Shown here piece after piece: positions 12,930 through 28,379 of a DNA stretch of 54,966 nucleotides. Both the position numbers and the translations under genes were made by a program. The DNA is from Saccoglossus kowalevskii (taxonomy: Eukaryota; Hemichordata; Enteropneusta; Harrimaniidae), in assembly GCF_000003605.2 (NCBI RefSeq), contig NW_003118431.1, positions 1 through 54,966 of the forward strand, read 5' to 3'. The notes beneath the pieces are model-generated. The model did not search any database. It was not told the DNA's origin and saw only the letters and a program-made list of their open reading frames with translations. Position 1 is the stretch's first letter; each line of letters opens with the position of its first letter.

Positions 12930-14800
12930 ATCACACTGTATTGTCACCTGTGTTGCTAGATATCACACAGTATTGTCACCTGTGCTGTTAGATATCACAC
13001 TGTGTTGTCACCTGTGTTGCTAGATACCGCACAATATTGTCACCTGTGTTGTTAGATATCACACTGTATTGTCACCTGTGTTGCTAGATATCACACAGTA
13101 TTGTCACCCGTGTTGCTAGATATCACACAGTATTGTTTCCTGTGTTGTTAGATATCACACTGTATTGTCACCTGCGTTGCTAGATATCACACAATATTGT
13201 CACCTGTGTTGTTAGATATCACACTGTATTGTCACCTGTGTTGCTAGATATCCCACAGTATTGTCACCTGTGCTGTTAGATATCACACAGTGTTGTCACC
13301 TGTGTTGCTAGATATCACACAGTATTGTCACCTGTGCTGTTAGATATCACACAGTGTTGTCACCTGTGTTGCTAGATATCACACTGTATTGTCACCTGTG
13401 TTGCTAGATATCACACAATATTGTCACCTGTGTTGTTAGATATCACACAGTATTGTCACCTGTGCTGTTAGATATCACACAGTATTGTCATCTGTGTTGC
13501 TAGATATCACAGTATTGTCACCTGTGTTGCTAGATATCACACAGTATTGTTTCCTGTGTTGTTAGATATCACACTGTATTGTCACCTGTGTTGCTAGATA
13601 ACTCACAATATTGTCACCTGTGTTGTTAGATATCACACTGTATTGTCACCTGTGTTGCTAGATATCACACAGTATTGTCACCTGTGCTGTTAGATATCAC
13701 ACAGTGTTGTCACCTGTGTTGCTAGATATCACACTGTATTGTCACCTGTGTTGCTAGATATCACACAATATTGTCACCTGTGTTGTTAGATATCACACTG
13801 TATTGTCAACTGTGTTGCTAGATATCACACAGTATTGTCACCTGTGCTGTTAGATATCACACAGTATTGTCACCTGTGCTGTTAGATATCACACAGTATT
13901 GTCACCTGTGCTGTTAGATATCACACAGTATTGTCACCTGTGCTGTTAGATATCACACAGTATTGTCACCTGTGCAGTTAGATATCACACAGTATTGTCA
14001 CCTGTGCTGTTAGATATCACACAGTATTGTCACCTGTGCTGTTCGATATCACACAGTATTGTCACCTGTGCTGTTAGATATCACACAGTATTGTCACCTG
14101 TGCTGTTAGATATCACACAGTATTGTCACCTGTGCTGTTAGATATCACACAGTATTGTTACCTGTGCTGTTAGATATCACACAGTATTGCCACCTGTGTT
14201 GCTAGATATCAAACAGTATTGTCATATGTGTTGCTAGGTATCACAGTGTTGTCACCTGTGTTGCTAGATATCACACAGTATTGTCATATGTGTTGCTAGA
14301 TATCACACAGTATTGTCACCTGTGTTGCTAGATACCACACTGTATTGTCACCTGTGTTGCTAGATATCAAACAGTATTGTCATATCTGTTGCTACATATC
14401 ACACAGTATTGTCACCTGTGTTGCTAGATATCACACAGTATTGTTTCCTGTGTTGTTAGATATCACACTGTATTGTCACCTGTGTTGCTAGATATCACAC
14501 AATATTGTCACCTGTGTTGTTAGATATCACACTGTATTGTCATCTGTGTTGCTAGATATCACACAGTATTGTCACCTGTGCTGTTAGATATCACACAGTG
14601 TTGTCACCTGTGTTGCTAGATATCACACTGTATTGTCACCTGTGTTGCTAGATATCACACAATATTGTCACCTGTGTTGTTAGATATCACACTGTATTGT
14701 CACCTGTGTTGCTAGATATCACACAGTATTGTCACCTGTGCTGTTAGATATCACACAGTATTGTCACCTGTGCTGTTAGATATCACACAGTATTGTCACC
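12930..14800 (+). repeat. Array block with GCTGTTCGATATC marker, copy 1
   Basis: This block of about 1.9 kb contains a run of about 11 monomers of the CTGTGCTGTTAG type, one of which has the rare TTCGATATC change at 14041. It matches 36225-38100 at exactly 23,295 bp, checked at three markers (13001, 14041, 14581). Part of it matches around 45390-46400 at 31,525 bp. The limits are approximate. Confidence 0.8.
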
Positions 14801-17118
14801 TGTGCTGTTAGATATCACACAGTATTGTCACCTGTGCTGTTAGATATCACACAGTATTGTTACCTGTGCTGTTAGATATCACACAGTATTGTCACCTGTG
14901 TTGCTAGATATCAAACAGTATTGTCATCTGTGTTGCTAGATATCAAACAGTATTGTCATATGTGTTGCTAGGTATCACAGTGTTGTCACCTGTGTTGCTA
15001 GATATCACACAGTGTTGTCACCTGTGTTGCTAGATACCGCACAATATTGTCACCTGTGTTGTTAGATATCACACAGTATTGCCACCTGTGTTGCTAGATA
15101 TCAAACAGTATTGTCATCTGTGTTGCTAGATATCAAACAGTATTGTCATATGTGTTGCTAGGTATCACAGTGTTGTCACCTGTGTTGCTAGATATCACAC
15201 AGTGTTGTCACCTGTGTTGCTAGATACCGCACAATATTGTCACCTGTGTTGTTAGATATCACACTGTATTGTCACCTGTGTTGCTAGATATCACACAGTA
15301 TTGTCACCTGTGTTGCTAGATATCACACAGTATTGTTTCCTGTGTTGTTAGATATCACACTGTATTGTCACCTGTGTTGCTAGATATCGCACAATATTGT
15401 CACCTGTGTTGTTAAATATCACACAGTATTGTCATCTGTGTTGTTAGATATCACACAGTACTGTCACCTGTGTTGCTAGATATCACACAGTATTGCCACC
15501 AGTGTTGCTAGATATCAAACAGTATTGTCATCTGTGTTGCTAGATATCAAACAGTATTGTCATATGTGTTGCTAGATATCACACAGTATTGTCACCTGTG
15601 TTGCTAGATATCACACAGTATTGTTTCCTGTGTTGTTAGATATCACACTGTATTGTCACCTGTGTTGCTAGATATCACACAATATTGTCACCTGTGTTGT
15701 TAGATACCACACTGTATTGTCACCTGTGTTGCTAGATATCACACAGTATTGTCACCTGTGCTGTTAGATATCACACAGTGTTGTCACCTGTTTTGCTAGA
15801 TATCACACTGTATTGTCACCTGTGTTGCTAGATATCACACAGTATTGTCACCTGTGTTGCTAGATATCACACAGTATTGTCACCTGTGTTGCTAGATATC
15901 ACACAGTATTGTTTCCTGTGTTGTTAGATATCACCCAATACTGTCACCTGTGTTGCTAGATATAACAGAGTATTGTCACCTGTGTTGCTAGGTATCAAAC
16001 AGTATTGTCACCAGTGTTGCTAGATATAACAAAGTATTGTCACCAGTGTTGCTAGATATCCTACAATATTGTCACCTGTTTTACTAGATATAACACAGTA
16101 TTGTCACCAGTGTTGCTAGATACTACACAGTATTGTCACCTGTGTTGCTAGATATCACACAGTATTGTCACCTGTGTTGCTAGATATCACACAGTATTGT
16201 TTCCTGTGTTGTTAGATATCACCCAATACTGTCACCCGTGTTGCTAGATATCACACAGTATTGTCACCTGTGTTGCTAGATATCAAACAGTATTGTCATC
16301 TGTGTTGCTAGGTATCACACAGTGTTGTCACCTGTGTTGCTAGATATCACAGAGTATTGTCACCTGTGTTGCTAGATATCAAACAGTATTGTCATCTGTG
16401 TTGCTAGGTATCACACAGTATTGTCACCTGTGTTGCCAGATATCGCACATTATTGTCACCTGTGTTGCTAGATATAACAAAGTATTGTCACCAGTGTTGC
16501 TAGATATCCTACAATATTGTCACCTGTTTTACTAGATATAACACAGTATTGTCACCAGTGTTGCTAGATATTACACAGTATTGTCACCTGTGTTGCTAGA
16601 TATCACACAGTATTGTTTCCTTTGTTGTTAGATATCACACTGTATTGTCACCTGTGTTGCTAGATATCACACAATATTGTCACCTGTGTTGTTAGATATC
16701 ACACTGTATTGTCATATGTGTTGCTAAATATCACACAGTATTGTCACCTGTGTTGCTAGATACCGCACAATATTGTCACCTGTGTTGTTAGATACCACAC
16801 TGTATTGTCACCTGTGTTGCTAGATATCAAACAGTATTGTCATATGTGTTGCTAGATATCACACAGTATTGTCACCTGTGTTGCTAGATATCACACAGTA
16901 TTGTTTCCTGTGTTGTTAGATATCACACTGTATTGTCACCTGTGTTGCTAGATATCACACAATATTGTCACCTGTGTTGTTAGATATCACACTGTATTGT
17001 CATCTGTGTTGCTAGATATCACACAGTATTGTCGCCTGTGCTGTTAGATATCACACAGTGTTGTCACCTGTGTTGCTAGATATCACACTGTATTGTCACC
17101 TGTGTTGCTAGATATCAC

Positions 17119-17800
17119 ACATTATTGTCACCTGTGGTGCTAGATATCACACAATACTGTCACCTGTGCTGCTGGATAACACACATTATTGTCACCTGTG
17201 TTGTCAAATATCACACAGTACTGTCTTATGTGTTGCTAGATATCACACAGTATTGTCACCTGTGTTGCTAGATATCACACAGTATTGTCACCTGTGTTGC
17301 TAGATATCGCACAATATTGTCACCTGTGCTGTTAGATATCACACAGTATTGTCACCTGTGTTGTTAGATATCACACAGTATTGTCACCTGTGTTGCTAGA
17401 TATCACACAGTATTGTCACCTGTGTTGCTAGATATCACACAGTATTGTCACCTGTGTTGCTAGATATCACACAGTATTGTTTCCTGTGTTGTTAGATATC
17501 ACCCAATACTGTCACCTGTGTTGCTAGATATCACAGAGTATTGTCACCTGTGTTGCTAGGTATCAAACAGTATTGTCACCAGTGTTGCTAGATATAACAA
17601 AGTATTGTCACCAGTGTTGCTAGATATCCTACAATATTGTCACCTGTTTTACTAGATATAACACAGTATTGTCACCAGTGTTGCTAGATACTACACAGTA
17701 TTGTCACCTGTGTTGCTAGATATCACACAGTATTGTCACCTGTGTTGCTAGATATCACACAGTATTGTTTCCTGTGTTGTTAGATATCACCCAATACTGT
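17119..17800 (+). repeat. Left-edge array block, internal copy 2
   Basis: This is an internal copy of the block at the left end of the array (2568-3250), including the rare GGTGCTAG, CTGGATAAC, TCAAATATC and GTCTTATG variants. It shows that edge sequence has been moved or copied about 14.5 kb into the array in the same orientation. Confidence 0.85.
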
Positions 17801-18379
17801 CACCCGTGTTGCTAGATATCACACAGTATTATCACCTGTGTTGCTAGATATCAAACAGTATTGTCATCTGTGTTGCTAGGTATCACACAGTGTTGTCACC
17901 TGTGTTGCTAGATATCACAGAGTATTGTCACCTGTGTTGCTAGATATCAAACAGTATTGTCATCTGTGTTGCTAGGTATCACACAGTATTGTCACCTGTG
18001 TTGCTAGATATCGCACATTATTGTCACCTGTGTTGCTAGATATAACAAAGTATTGTCACCAGTGTTGCTAGATATCCTTCAATATTGTCACCTGTTTTAC
18101 TAGATATAACACAGTATTGTCACCAGTGTTGCTAGATACTACACATTATTGTCACCTGTGTTGCTAGATATCACACAGTATTGTCACCTGTGTTGCTAGA
18201 TATCACACAGTATTGTTTCCTGTGTTGTTAGATATCACCCAATACTGTCACCTGTGTTGCTAGATATCATACAGTATTGTCACCTGTGTTGCTAGATATC
18301 AAACAGTATTGTCATCTGTGTTGCTAGGTATCACACAGTGTTGTCACCTGTGTTGCTAGATATCACAGAGTATTGTCAC

Positions 18380-20060
18380 CTGTGTTGCTAGATATCAAAC
18401 AGTATTGTCATCTGTGTTGCTAGGTATCACACAGTATTGTCACCTGTGTTGCCAGATATCGCACATTATTGTCACCTGTGTTGCTAGATATAACAAAGTA
18501 TTGTCACCAGTGTTGCTAGATATCCTACAATATTGTCACCTGTTTTACTAGATATAACACAGTATTGTCACCAGTATTGCTAGATACTACACAGTATTGT
18601 CACCTGTGTTGCTAGATATCACACAGTATTGTCACCAGTGTTGCTAGATATCACACTGTATTGTCACCTGTGTTGCTAGACATCGCACAATCTTGTCACC
18701 TGTGTTGTTAGATATCACACAGTACTGTCACCTTTGTTGCTAGATATCACACAGTATTGCCACCTGTGTTGCTAGATATCACAGAGTATTGTCACCTGTG
18801 CTGTTAGATATCACACAGTGTTGTCACCTGTGTTGCTAGATATCACACTGTATTGTCACCTGTGTTGCTAGATATCACACAATATTGTCACCTGTGTTGT
18901 TAGATATCACACTGTATTGTCACCTGTGTTGATAGATATCACACAGTATTGTCTCCTGTGCTGTTAGATATCACACAGTATTGTCACCTGTGCTGTTAGA
19001 TATCACACAGTATTGTCACCTGTGCTGTTAGATATCACACAGTATTGTCACCTGTGCTGTTAGATATCACACAGTATTGTTACCTGTGCTGTTAGATATC
19101 ACACAGTATTGCCACCTGTGTTGCTAGATATCAAACAGTATTGTCATCTGTGTTGCTAGATATCAAACAGTACTGTCATATGTGTTGCTTGGTATCACAG
19201 TGTTGTCACCTGTGTTGCTAGATATCACACAGTGTTGTCACCTGTGTTGCTAGATGCCGCACAATATTGTCACCTGTGTTGTTAGATATCACACTGTATT
19301 GTCACCTGTGTTGCTAGATATCACACAGTATTGTCACCTGTGTTGCTAGATATCACACAGTATTGTTTCCTGTGTTGTTAGATATCACACTGTATTTTTA
19401 ACCTGTGTTGCTAGATATCACACAATATTGTCACCTGTGTTGTTAGATATCATACTGTATTGTCACCTGTGCTGTTAGATATCACACAGTGTTGTCACCT
19501 GTGTTGTTAGATATCACACTGTATTGTCACCTGTGTTGCTAGGTATCACAGTGTTGTCACCTGTGTTGCTAGATATCACACAGTGTTGTCACCTGTATTG
19601 CTAGATACCGCACAATATTGTCACCTGTGTTGTTAGATACCACACTGTATTGTCACCTGTGTTGCTAGATATCAAACAGTATTGTCATATGTATTGCTAG
19701 ATATCACACAGTATTGTCACCTGTGTTGCTAGATATCACACAGTATTGTTTCCTTTGTTGTTAGATATCACACTGTATTGTCACCTGTGTTGCTAGATAT
19801 CACACAATATTGTCACCTGTGTTGTTAGATATCACACTGTATTGTCATCTGTGTTGCTAAATATCACACAGTATTGTCACCTGTGCTGTTAGATATCACA
19901 CAGTGTTGTCACCTGTGTTGCTAGATATCACACTGTATTGTCACCTGTGTTGCTAGATATCACACAATATTGTCACCTGTGTTGTTAGATATCACACTGT
20001 ATTGTCACCTGTGTTGCTAGATATCACACAGTATTGTCACCTGTGCTGTTAGATATCACA
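18380..20060 (+). repeat. Array block with TGATAGATATC and TATTTTTAACC markers, copy 1
   Basis: Markers in order are GCCAGATATCGCAC (18451), GTTGATAG (GATAG at 18931), TGTATTTTTAACC (19391) and ACCTGTATTG (19591). The block recurs at 50824-52535 at an offset of 32,444 bp, rising to 32,476 bp after one extra 32-bp monomer near 51.9 kb. Parts of it also recur from 22.4 kb (offset 4,055) and from 25.9 kb (offset 7,249, then 7,217). Confidence 0.8.
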
Positions 20061-21889
20061 CAGTATTGTCACCTGTGCTGTTAGATATCACACAATGTTG
20101 TCACCTGTGCTGTTAGATATCACACAGTATTGTCACCTGTGCTGTTAGATATCACACAGTATTGTTACCTGTGATGTTAGATATCACACAGTATTGTCAC
20201 CTGTGTTGCTAGATATCAAACAGTATTGTCATCTGTGTTGCTAGATATCACAGTATTGTCACCTGTGCTGTTAGATATCACACAGTATTGTCACCTGTGT
20301 TGCTAGATATCACACAGTATTGTTTCCTGTGTTGTTAGATATCACACTGTATTGTCACCTGTGTTGCTAGATAACTCACAATATTGTCACCTGTGTTGTT
20401 AGATATCACACTGTATTGTCACCTGTGTTGCTAGATATCACACAGTATTGTCACCTGTGCTGTTAGATATCACACAGTGTTGTCACCTGTGTTGCTAGAT
20501 ATCACACTGTATTGTCACCTGTGTTGCTAGATATCACACAATATTGTCACCTGTGTTGTTAGATATCATACTGTATTGACAACTGTGTTGCTAGATATCA
20601 CACAGTATTGTCACCTGTGCTGTTAGATATCACACAGTATTGTCACCTGTGCTGTTAGATATCACACAGTATTGTCACCTGTGCTGTTAGATATCACACA
20701 GTATTGTCACCTGTGCTGTTAGATATCACACAGTATTGTTACCTGTGCTGTTAGATATCACACAGTATTGCCACCTGTGTTGCTAGATATCAAACAGTAT
20801 TGTCATATGTTTTGCTAGGTATCACAGTGTTGTCACCTGTGTTGCTAGATATCACACAGTGTTGTCACCTGTGTTGCTAGATACCGCACAATATTGTCAC
20901 CTGTGTTGTTAGATACCACACTGTATTGTCACCTGTGTTGCTAGATATCAAACAGTATTGTCACATGTGTTGCTAGATATCACACAGTATTGTCACCTGT
21001 GTTGCTAGATATCACACAGTATTGTTTCCTGTGTTGTTAGACATCACACTGTATTGTCACCTGTGTTGTTAGACATCACACAATATTGTCACCTGTGTTG
21101 CTAGATATCACACAATATTGTCACCTGTGTTGTTAGATATCACACTGTATTGTCATCTGTGTTGCTAGATATCACACAGTATTGTCACCTGTGCTGTTAG
21201 ATATCACACAGTGTTGTCACCTGTGTTGCTAGATATCACACTGTTTTGTCACCTGTGTTGCTAGATATCACACAATATTGTCACCTGTGTTGTTAGATAT
21301 CACACTGTATTGTCACCTGTGTTGCTAGATATCACACAGTATTGTCACATGTGCTGTTAGATATCACACAGTATTGTCACCTGTGCTGTTAGATATCACA
21401 CAGTATTGTCACCTGTGCTGTTAGATATCACACAGTATTGTCACCTGTGCTGTTAGATATCACACAGTATTGTTACCTGTGCTGTTAGATATCACACAAT
21501 ATTGTCACCTGTGCTGTTAGATATCACACAGTATTGTTACCTGTGCTGTTAGATATCACACAATATTGTCACCTGTGTTGCTAGATATCAAACAGTATTG
21601 TCATCTGTGTTGCTAGATATCACACAATATTGTCATATGTGTTGCTAGGTATCACAGTGTTGTCACCTGTGTTGCTAGATATCGCACAATATTGTCACCT
21701 GTGTTGTTAGATATCACACAGTATTGTCATCTGTGTTGTTAGATATCACACAGTACTGTCACCTGTGTTGCTAGATATCACACAGTATTGCCACCTGTGT
21801 TGCTAGATATCAAACAGTATTGTCATCTGTGTTGCTAGATATCAAACAGTATTGTCATATGTGTTGCTAGATATCACACAGTATTGTCA

Positions 21890-22440
21890 CCTGTGTTGCT
21901 AGATATCACACAGTATTGTTTCCTGTGTTGTTAGATATCACACTGTATTGTCACCTGTGTTGCTAGATATCACACAATATTGTCACCTGTGTTGCTAGAT
22001 ATCACACAATATTGTCACCTGTGTTGTTAGATATCACACTGTATTGTCACCTGTGTTGCTAGATATCACACAGTATTGTCACCTGTGCTGTTAGATATCG
22101 CACAGTGTTGTCACCTGTGTTGCTAGATATCACACAGTATTGTCACCTGTGTTGCTAGATATCACACAATATTGTCAACTGTGTTGTTAGATATCACACT
22201 GTATTGTCACCTATGTTGCTAGATATCACACAGTATTGTCACCTGTGCTGTTAGATATCACACAGTATTGTCACCTGTGCTGTTGGATACCACACAGTAT
22301 TGTCACCTGTGTTGCTAGATATCACACAGTATTGTCACCTGTGTTGCTAGATATCACACAATATTGTTTCCTGTTTTGTTAGATATCACACTGTATTGTC
22401 ACCTGTGTTGCTAGATATCACACAATATTGTCACCTGTGT
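21890..22440 (+). repeat. Internal copy of the right-edge array block
   Basis: Rare variants TTAGATATCGCACAG (22091), TTGGATACCACAC (GGATAC at 22285) and a TTTCCTGTTTTG form (about 22367) recur in the same order at 52600-53160. The offset is exactly 30,722 bp at the two markers checked. With the left-edge copy at 17.1 kb, both array ends have counterparts inside the array. Confidence 0.75.
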
Positions 22441-23150
22441 TGCTAGATATCAAACAGTATTGTCATCTGTGTTGCTAGGTATCACACAGTATTGTCACCT
22501 GTGTTGCCAGATATCGCACATTATTGTCACCTGTGTTGCTAGATATAACAAAGTATTGTCACCAGTGTTGCTAGATATCCTACAATATTGTCACCTGTTT
22601 TACTAGATATAACACAGTATTGTCACCAGTATTGCTAGATACTACACAGTATTGTCACCTGTGTTGCTAGATATCACACAGTATTGTCACCAGTGTGGCT
22701 AGATATCACACTGTATTGTCACCTGTGTTGCTAGACATCGCACAATCTTGTCACCTGTGTTGTTAGATATCACACAGTACTGTCACCTTTGTTGCTAGAT
22801 ATCACACAGTATTGCCACCTGTGTTGCTAGATATCACAGAGTATTGTCACCTGTGCTGTTAGATATCACACAGTGTTGTCACCTGTGTTGCTAGATATCA
22901 CACTGTATTGTCACCTGTGTTGCTAGATATCACACAATATTGTCACCTGTGTTGTTAGATATCACACTGTATTGTCACCTGTGTTGATAGATATCACACA
23001 GTATTGTCTCCTGTGCTGTTAGATATCACACAGTATTGTCACCTGTGCTGTTAGATATCACACAGTATTGTCACCTGTGCTGTTAGATATCACACAGTAT
23101 TGTCACCTGTGCTGTTAGATATCACACAGTATTGTTACCTGTGCTGTTAG
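22435..23150 (+). repeat. Array block with GTTGATAG marker, copy 2
   Basis: This matches 18380-19100 at an offset of 4,055 bp, checked at GCCAGATATCG (22506), the CCAGTATTGC variant (22631) and GATAG (22986). It then changes to a different series carrying ATATCAATCAG at about 23216. The join marks an old recombination junction between two block families. Confidence 0.75.
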
Positions 23151-24520
23151 ATATCACACAGTATTGTCACCTGTGTTGCTAGATATCAAACAGTATTGTC
23201 ATCTGTGTTGCTAGATATCAATCAGTATTGTCATATGTGTTGCTAGGTATCACAGTGTTGTCACCTGTGTTGCTAGATATCACACAGTGTTGTCACCTGT
23301 GTTGCTAGATACCGCACAATATTGTCACCTGTGTTGTTAGATATCACACAGTATTGCCACCTGTGTTGCTAGATATCAAACAGTATTGCCATCTGTGTTG
23401 CTAGATATCAAACAGTATTGTCATATGTGTTGCTAGGTATCACAGTGTTGTCACCTGTGTTGCTAGATATCACACAGTGTTGTCTCCTGTGTTGCTAGAT
23501 ACCGCACAATATTGTCACCTGTGTTGTTAGATATCACACTGTATTGTCACCTGTGTTGCTAGATATCACACAGTATTGTCACCTGTGTTGCTAGATATCA
23601 CACCGTATTGTTTCCTGTGTTGTTAGATATCACACTGTATTGTCACCTTTGTTGCTAGATATCGCACAATATTGTCACCTGTGTTGTTAGATATCACACA
23701 GTATTGTCATCTGTGTTGTTAGATATCACACAGTACTGTCACCTGTGTTGCTAGATATCACACAGTATTGCCACCTGTGTTGCTAGATATCAAACAGTAT
23801 TGTCATCTGTGTTGCTAGATATCAAACAGTATTGTCATATGTGTTGCTAGATATCACACAGTATTGTCACCTGTGTTGCTAGATATCACACAGTATTGTT
23901 TCCTGTGTTGTTAGATATCACACTGTATTGTCACCTGTGTTGCTAGATATCACACAATATTGTCACCTGTGTTGTTAGATATCACACTGTATTGTCACCT
24001 GTGTTGCTAGATATCACACAGTATTGTCACCTGTGCTGTTAGATATCACACAGTGTTGTCACCAGTGTTGCTAGATATCACACTGTATTGTCACCTGTGT
24101 TGCTAGATATCACACAATATTGTCACCTGTGTTGTTAGATATCACACTGTATTGTCACCTGTGTTGCTAGATATCACACAGTATTGTCACCTGTGCTGTT
24201 AGATATCACACAGTATTGTCACCTGTGCTGTTAGATATCACACAGTATTGTCACCTGTGCTGTTAGATATCACACAGTATTGTCACCTGTGCTGTTAGAT
24301 ATCACACAGTATTGTTACCTGTGCTGTTAGATATCACACAATATTGTCACCTGTGCTGTTAGATATCACACAGTATTGTTACCTGTGCTGTTAGATATCA
24401 CACAATATTGTCACCTGTGTTGCTAGATATCAAACAGTATTGTCATCTGTGTTGCTAGATATCACACAATATTGTCATATGTGTTGCTAGGTATCACAGT
24501 GTTGTCACCTGTGTTGCTAG
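22860..24520 (+). repeat. Array block with ATCAATCAG and CACACCGTATTG markers, copy 1
   Basis: Markers ATCAG (23221), CACCG (23601) and GTTACC (24314) recur at 28742, 29122 and 29835, a constant 5,521 bp away. The central part also recurs at about 32.3-32.95 kb (offset 9,126) and 44.4-45.05 kb (offset 21,209), each checked at two markers. The block limits are approximate. Confidence 0.8.
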
Positions 24521-25919
24521 ATATCGCACAATATTGTCACCTGTGTTGTTAGATATCACACAGTATTGTCATCTGTGTTGTTAGATATCACACAGTACTG
24601 TCACCTGTGTTGCTAGATATCACACAGTATTGCCACCTGTGTTGCTAGATATCAAACAGTATTGTCATCTGTGTTGCTAGATATCAAACAGTATTGTCAT
24701 ATGTGTTGCTAGATATCACACAGTATTGTCACCTGTGTTGCTAGATATCACACAGTATTGTTTCCTGTGTTGTTAGATATCACACTGTATTGTCACCTGT
24801 GTTGCTAGATATCACACAATATTGTCACCTGTGTTGTTAGATATCACACTGTATTGTCACCTGTGTTGCTAGATATCACACAGTATTGTCACCTGTGCTG
24901 TTAGATATCACACAGTGTTGTCACCTTTGTTGCTAGATATCACACTGTATTGTCACCTGCGTTGCTAGATATCACACAGTATTGTCACCTGTGTTGCTAG
25001 ATATCACACAGTATTGTCACCTGTGTTGCTAGATATCACACAGTATTGTTTCCTGTGTTGTTAGATATCACCCAATACTGTCACCTGTGTTGCTAGATAT
25101 CACAGAGTATTGTCACCTGTGTTGCTAGGTATCAAACAGTATTGTCACCAGTGTTGCTAGATATAACAAAGTATTGTCACCAGTGTTGCTAGATATCCTA
25201 CAATATTGTCACCTGTTTTACTAGATATAACACAGTATTGTCACCAGTGTTGCTAGATACTACACAGTATTGTCACCTGTGTTGCTAGATATCACACAGT
25301 ATTGTCACCTGTGTTGCTAGATATCACACAGTATTGTTTCCTGTGTTGTTAGATATCACCCAATACTGTCACCCGTGTTGCTAGATATCACACAGTATTA
25401 TCACCTGTGTTGCTAGATATCAAACAGTATTGTCATCTGTGTTGCTAGGTATCACACAGTGTTGTCACCTGTGTTGCTAGATATCACAGAGTATTGTCAC
25501 CTGTGTTGCTAGATATCAAACAGTATTGTCATCTGTGTTGCTAGGTATCACACAGTATTGTCACCTGTGTTGCTAGATATCGCACATTATTGTCACCTGT
25601 GTTGCTAGATATAACAAAGTATTGTCACCAGTGTTGCTAGATATCCTACAATATTGTCACCTGTTTTACTAGATATAACACAGTATTGTCACCAGTGTTG
25701 CTAGATACTACACATTATTGTCACCTGTGTTGCTAGATATCACACAGTATTGTCACCTGTGTTGCTAGATATCACACAGTATTGTCATCTGTGTTGCTAG
25801 GTATCACACAGTGTTGTCACCTGTGTTGCTAGATATCACAGAGTATTGTCACCTGTGTTGCTAGATATCAAACAGTATTGTCATCTGTGTTGCTAGGTAT
25901 CACACAGTATTGTCACCTG

Positions 25920-27790
25920 TGTTGCTAGACATCGCACAATCTTGTCACCTGTGTTGTTAGATATCACACAGTACTGTCACCTTTGTTGCTAGATATCACA
26001 CAGTATTGCCACCTGTGTTGCTAGATATCACACAGTATTGTCACCTGTGTTGCTAGATATCACACTGTATTGTCACCTGTGTTGCTAGATATCACACAAT
26101 ATTGTCACCTGTGTTGTTAGATATCACACTGTATTGTCACCTGTGTTGATAGATATCACACAGTATTGTCTCCTGTGCTGTTAGATATCACACAGTATTG
26201 TCACCTGTGCTGTTAGATATCACACAGTATTGTCACCTGTGCTGTTAGATATCACACAGTATTGTCACCTGTGCTGTTAGATATCACACAGTATTGTTAC
26301 CTGTGCTGTTAGATATCACACAGTATTGCCACCTGTGTTGCTAGATATCAAACAGTATTGTCATCTGTGTTGCTAGATATCAAACAGTACTGTCATATGT
26401 GTTGCTTGGTATCACAGTGTTGTCACCTGTGTTGCTAGATATCACACAGTGTTGTCACCTGTGTTGCTAGATGCCGCACAATATTGTCACCTGTGTTGTT
26501 AGATATCACACTGTATTGTCACCTGTGTTGCTAGATATCACACAGTATTGTCACCTGTGTTGCTAGATATCACACAGTATTGTTTCCTGTGTTGTTAGAT
26601 ATCACACTGTATTTTTAACCTGTGTTGCTAGATATCACACAATATTGTCACCTGTGTTGTTAGATATCATACTGTATTGTCACCTGTGTTGCTAGATATC
26701 ACACAGTATTGTCACCTGTGTTGCTAGGTATCACAGTGTTGTCACCTGTGTTGCTAGATATCACACAGTGTTGTCACCTGTGTTGCTAGATACCGCACAA
26801 TATTGTCACCTGTGTTGTTAGATACCACACTGTATTGTCACCTGTGTTGCTAGATATCAAACAGTATTGTCATATGTGTTGCTAGATATCACACAGTATT
26901 GTCACCTGTGTTGCTAGATATCACACAGTATTGTTTCCTGTGTTGTTAGATATCACACTGTATTGTCACCTGTGTTGCTAGATATCACACAATATTGTCA
27001 CCTGTGTTGTTAGATATCACACTGTATTGTCATCTGTGTTGCTAAATATCACACAGTATTGTCACCTGTGCTGTTAGATATCACACAGTGTTGTCACCTG
27101 TGTTGCTAGATATCACACTGTATTGTCACCTGTGTTGCTAGATATCACACAATATTGTCACCTGTGTTGTTAGATATCACACTGTATTGTCACCTGTGTT
27201 GCTAGATATCACACAGTATTGTCACCTGTGCTGTTAGATATCACACAGTATTGTCACCTGTGCTGTTAGATATCACACAATGTTGTCACCTGTGCTGTTA
27301 GATATCACACAGTATTGTCACCTGTGCTGTTAGATATCACACAGTATTGTTACCTGTGATGTTAGATATCACACAGTATTGTCACCTGTGTTGCTAGATA
27401 TCAAACAGTATTGTCATCTGTGTTGCTAGATATCACAGTATTGTCACCTGTGCTGTTAGATATCACACAGTATTGCCATCTGTGTTGCTAGATATCACAG
27501 TATTGTCACCTGTGTTGCTAGATATCACACAGTATTGTTTCCTGTGTTGTTAGATATCACACTGTATTGTCACCTGTGTTGCTAGATAACTCACAATATT
27601 GTCACCTGTGTTGTTAGATATCACACTGTATTGTCACCTGTGTTGCTAGATATCACACAGTATTGTCACCTGTGCTGTTAGATATCACACAGTGTTGTCA
27701 CCTGTGTTGCTAGATATCACACTGTATTGTCACCTGTGTTGCTAGATATCACACAATATTGTCACCTGTGTTGTTAGATATCATACTGTA
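25920..27790 (+). repeat. Array block with GTTGATAG and TATTTTTAACC markers, copy 3
   Basis: This matches the block at 18.68-20.57 kb. The offset is 7,249 bp at CATCGCACAATCTTG (25930) and 7,217 bp at TGTATTTTTA (26608), a difference of exactly one 32-bp monomer. It is about 7,215 bp at CATACTG (27782). Confidence 0.75.
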
Positions 27791-28379
27791 TTGACATCTG
27801 TGTTGCTAGATATCACACAGTATTGTCACCTGTGCTGTTAGATATCACACAGTATTGTCACCTGTGCTGTTAGATATCACACAGTATTGTCACCTGTGCT
27901 GTTAGATATCACACAGTATTGTCACCTGTGCTGTTAGATATCACACAGTATTGTTACCTGTGCTGTTAGATATCACACAGTATTGCCACCTGTGTTGCTA
28001 GATATCAAACAGTATTGTCATATGTGTTGCTAGGTATCACAGTGTTGTCACCTGTGTTGCTAGATATCACACAGTGTTGTCACCTGTGTTGCTAGATACC
28101 GCACAATATTGTCACCTGTGTTGTTAGATACCACACTGTATTGTCACCTGTGCTGCTAGATATCAAACAGTATTGTCATATGTGTTGCTAGATATCACAC
28201 AGTATTGTCACCTGTGTTGCTAGATATCACACAGTATTGTTTCCTGTGTTGTTAGACATCACACTGTATTGTCACCTGTGTTGCTAGATATCACACAATA
28301 TTGTCACCTGTGTTGTTAGATATCACACTGTATTGTCATCTGTGTTGCTAGATATCACACAGTATTGTCACCTGTGCTG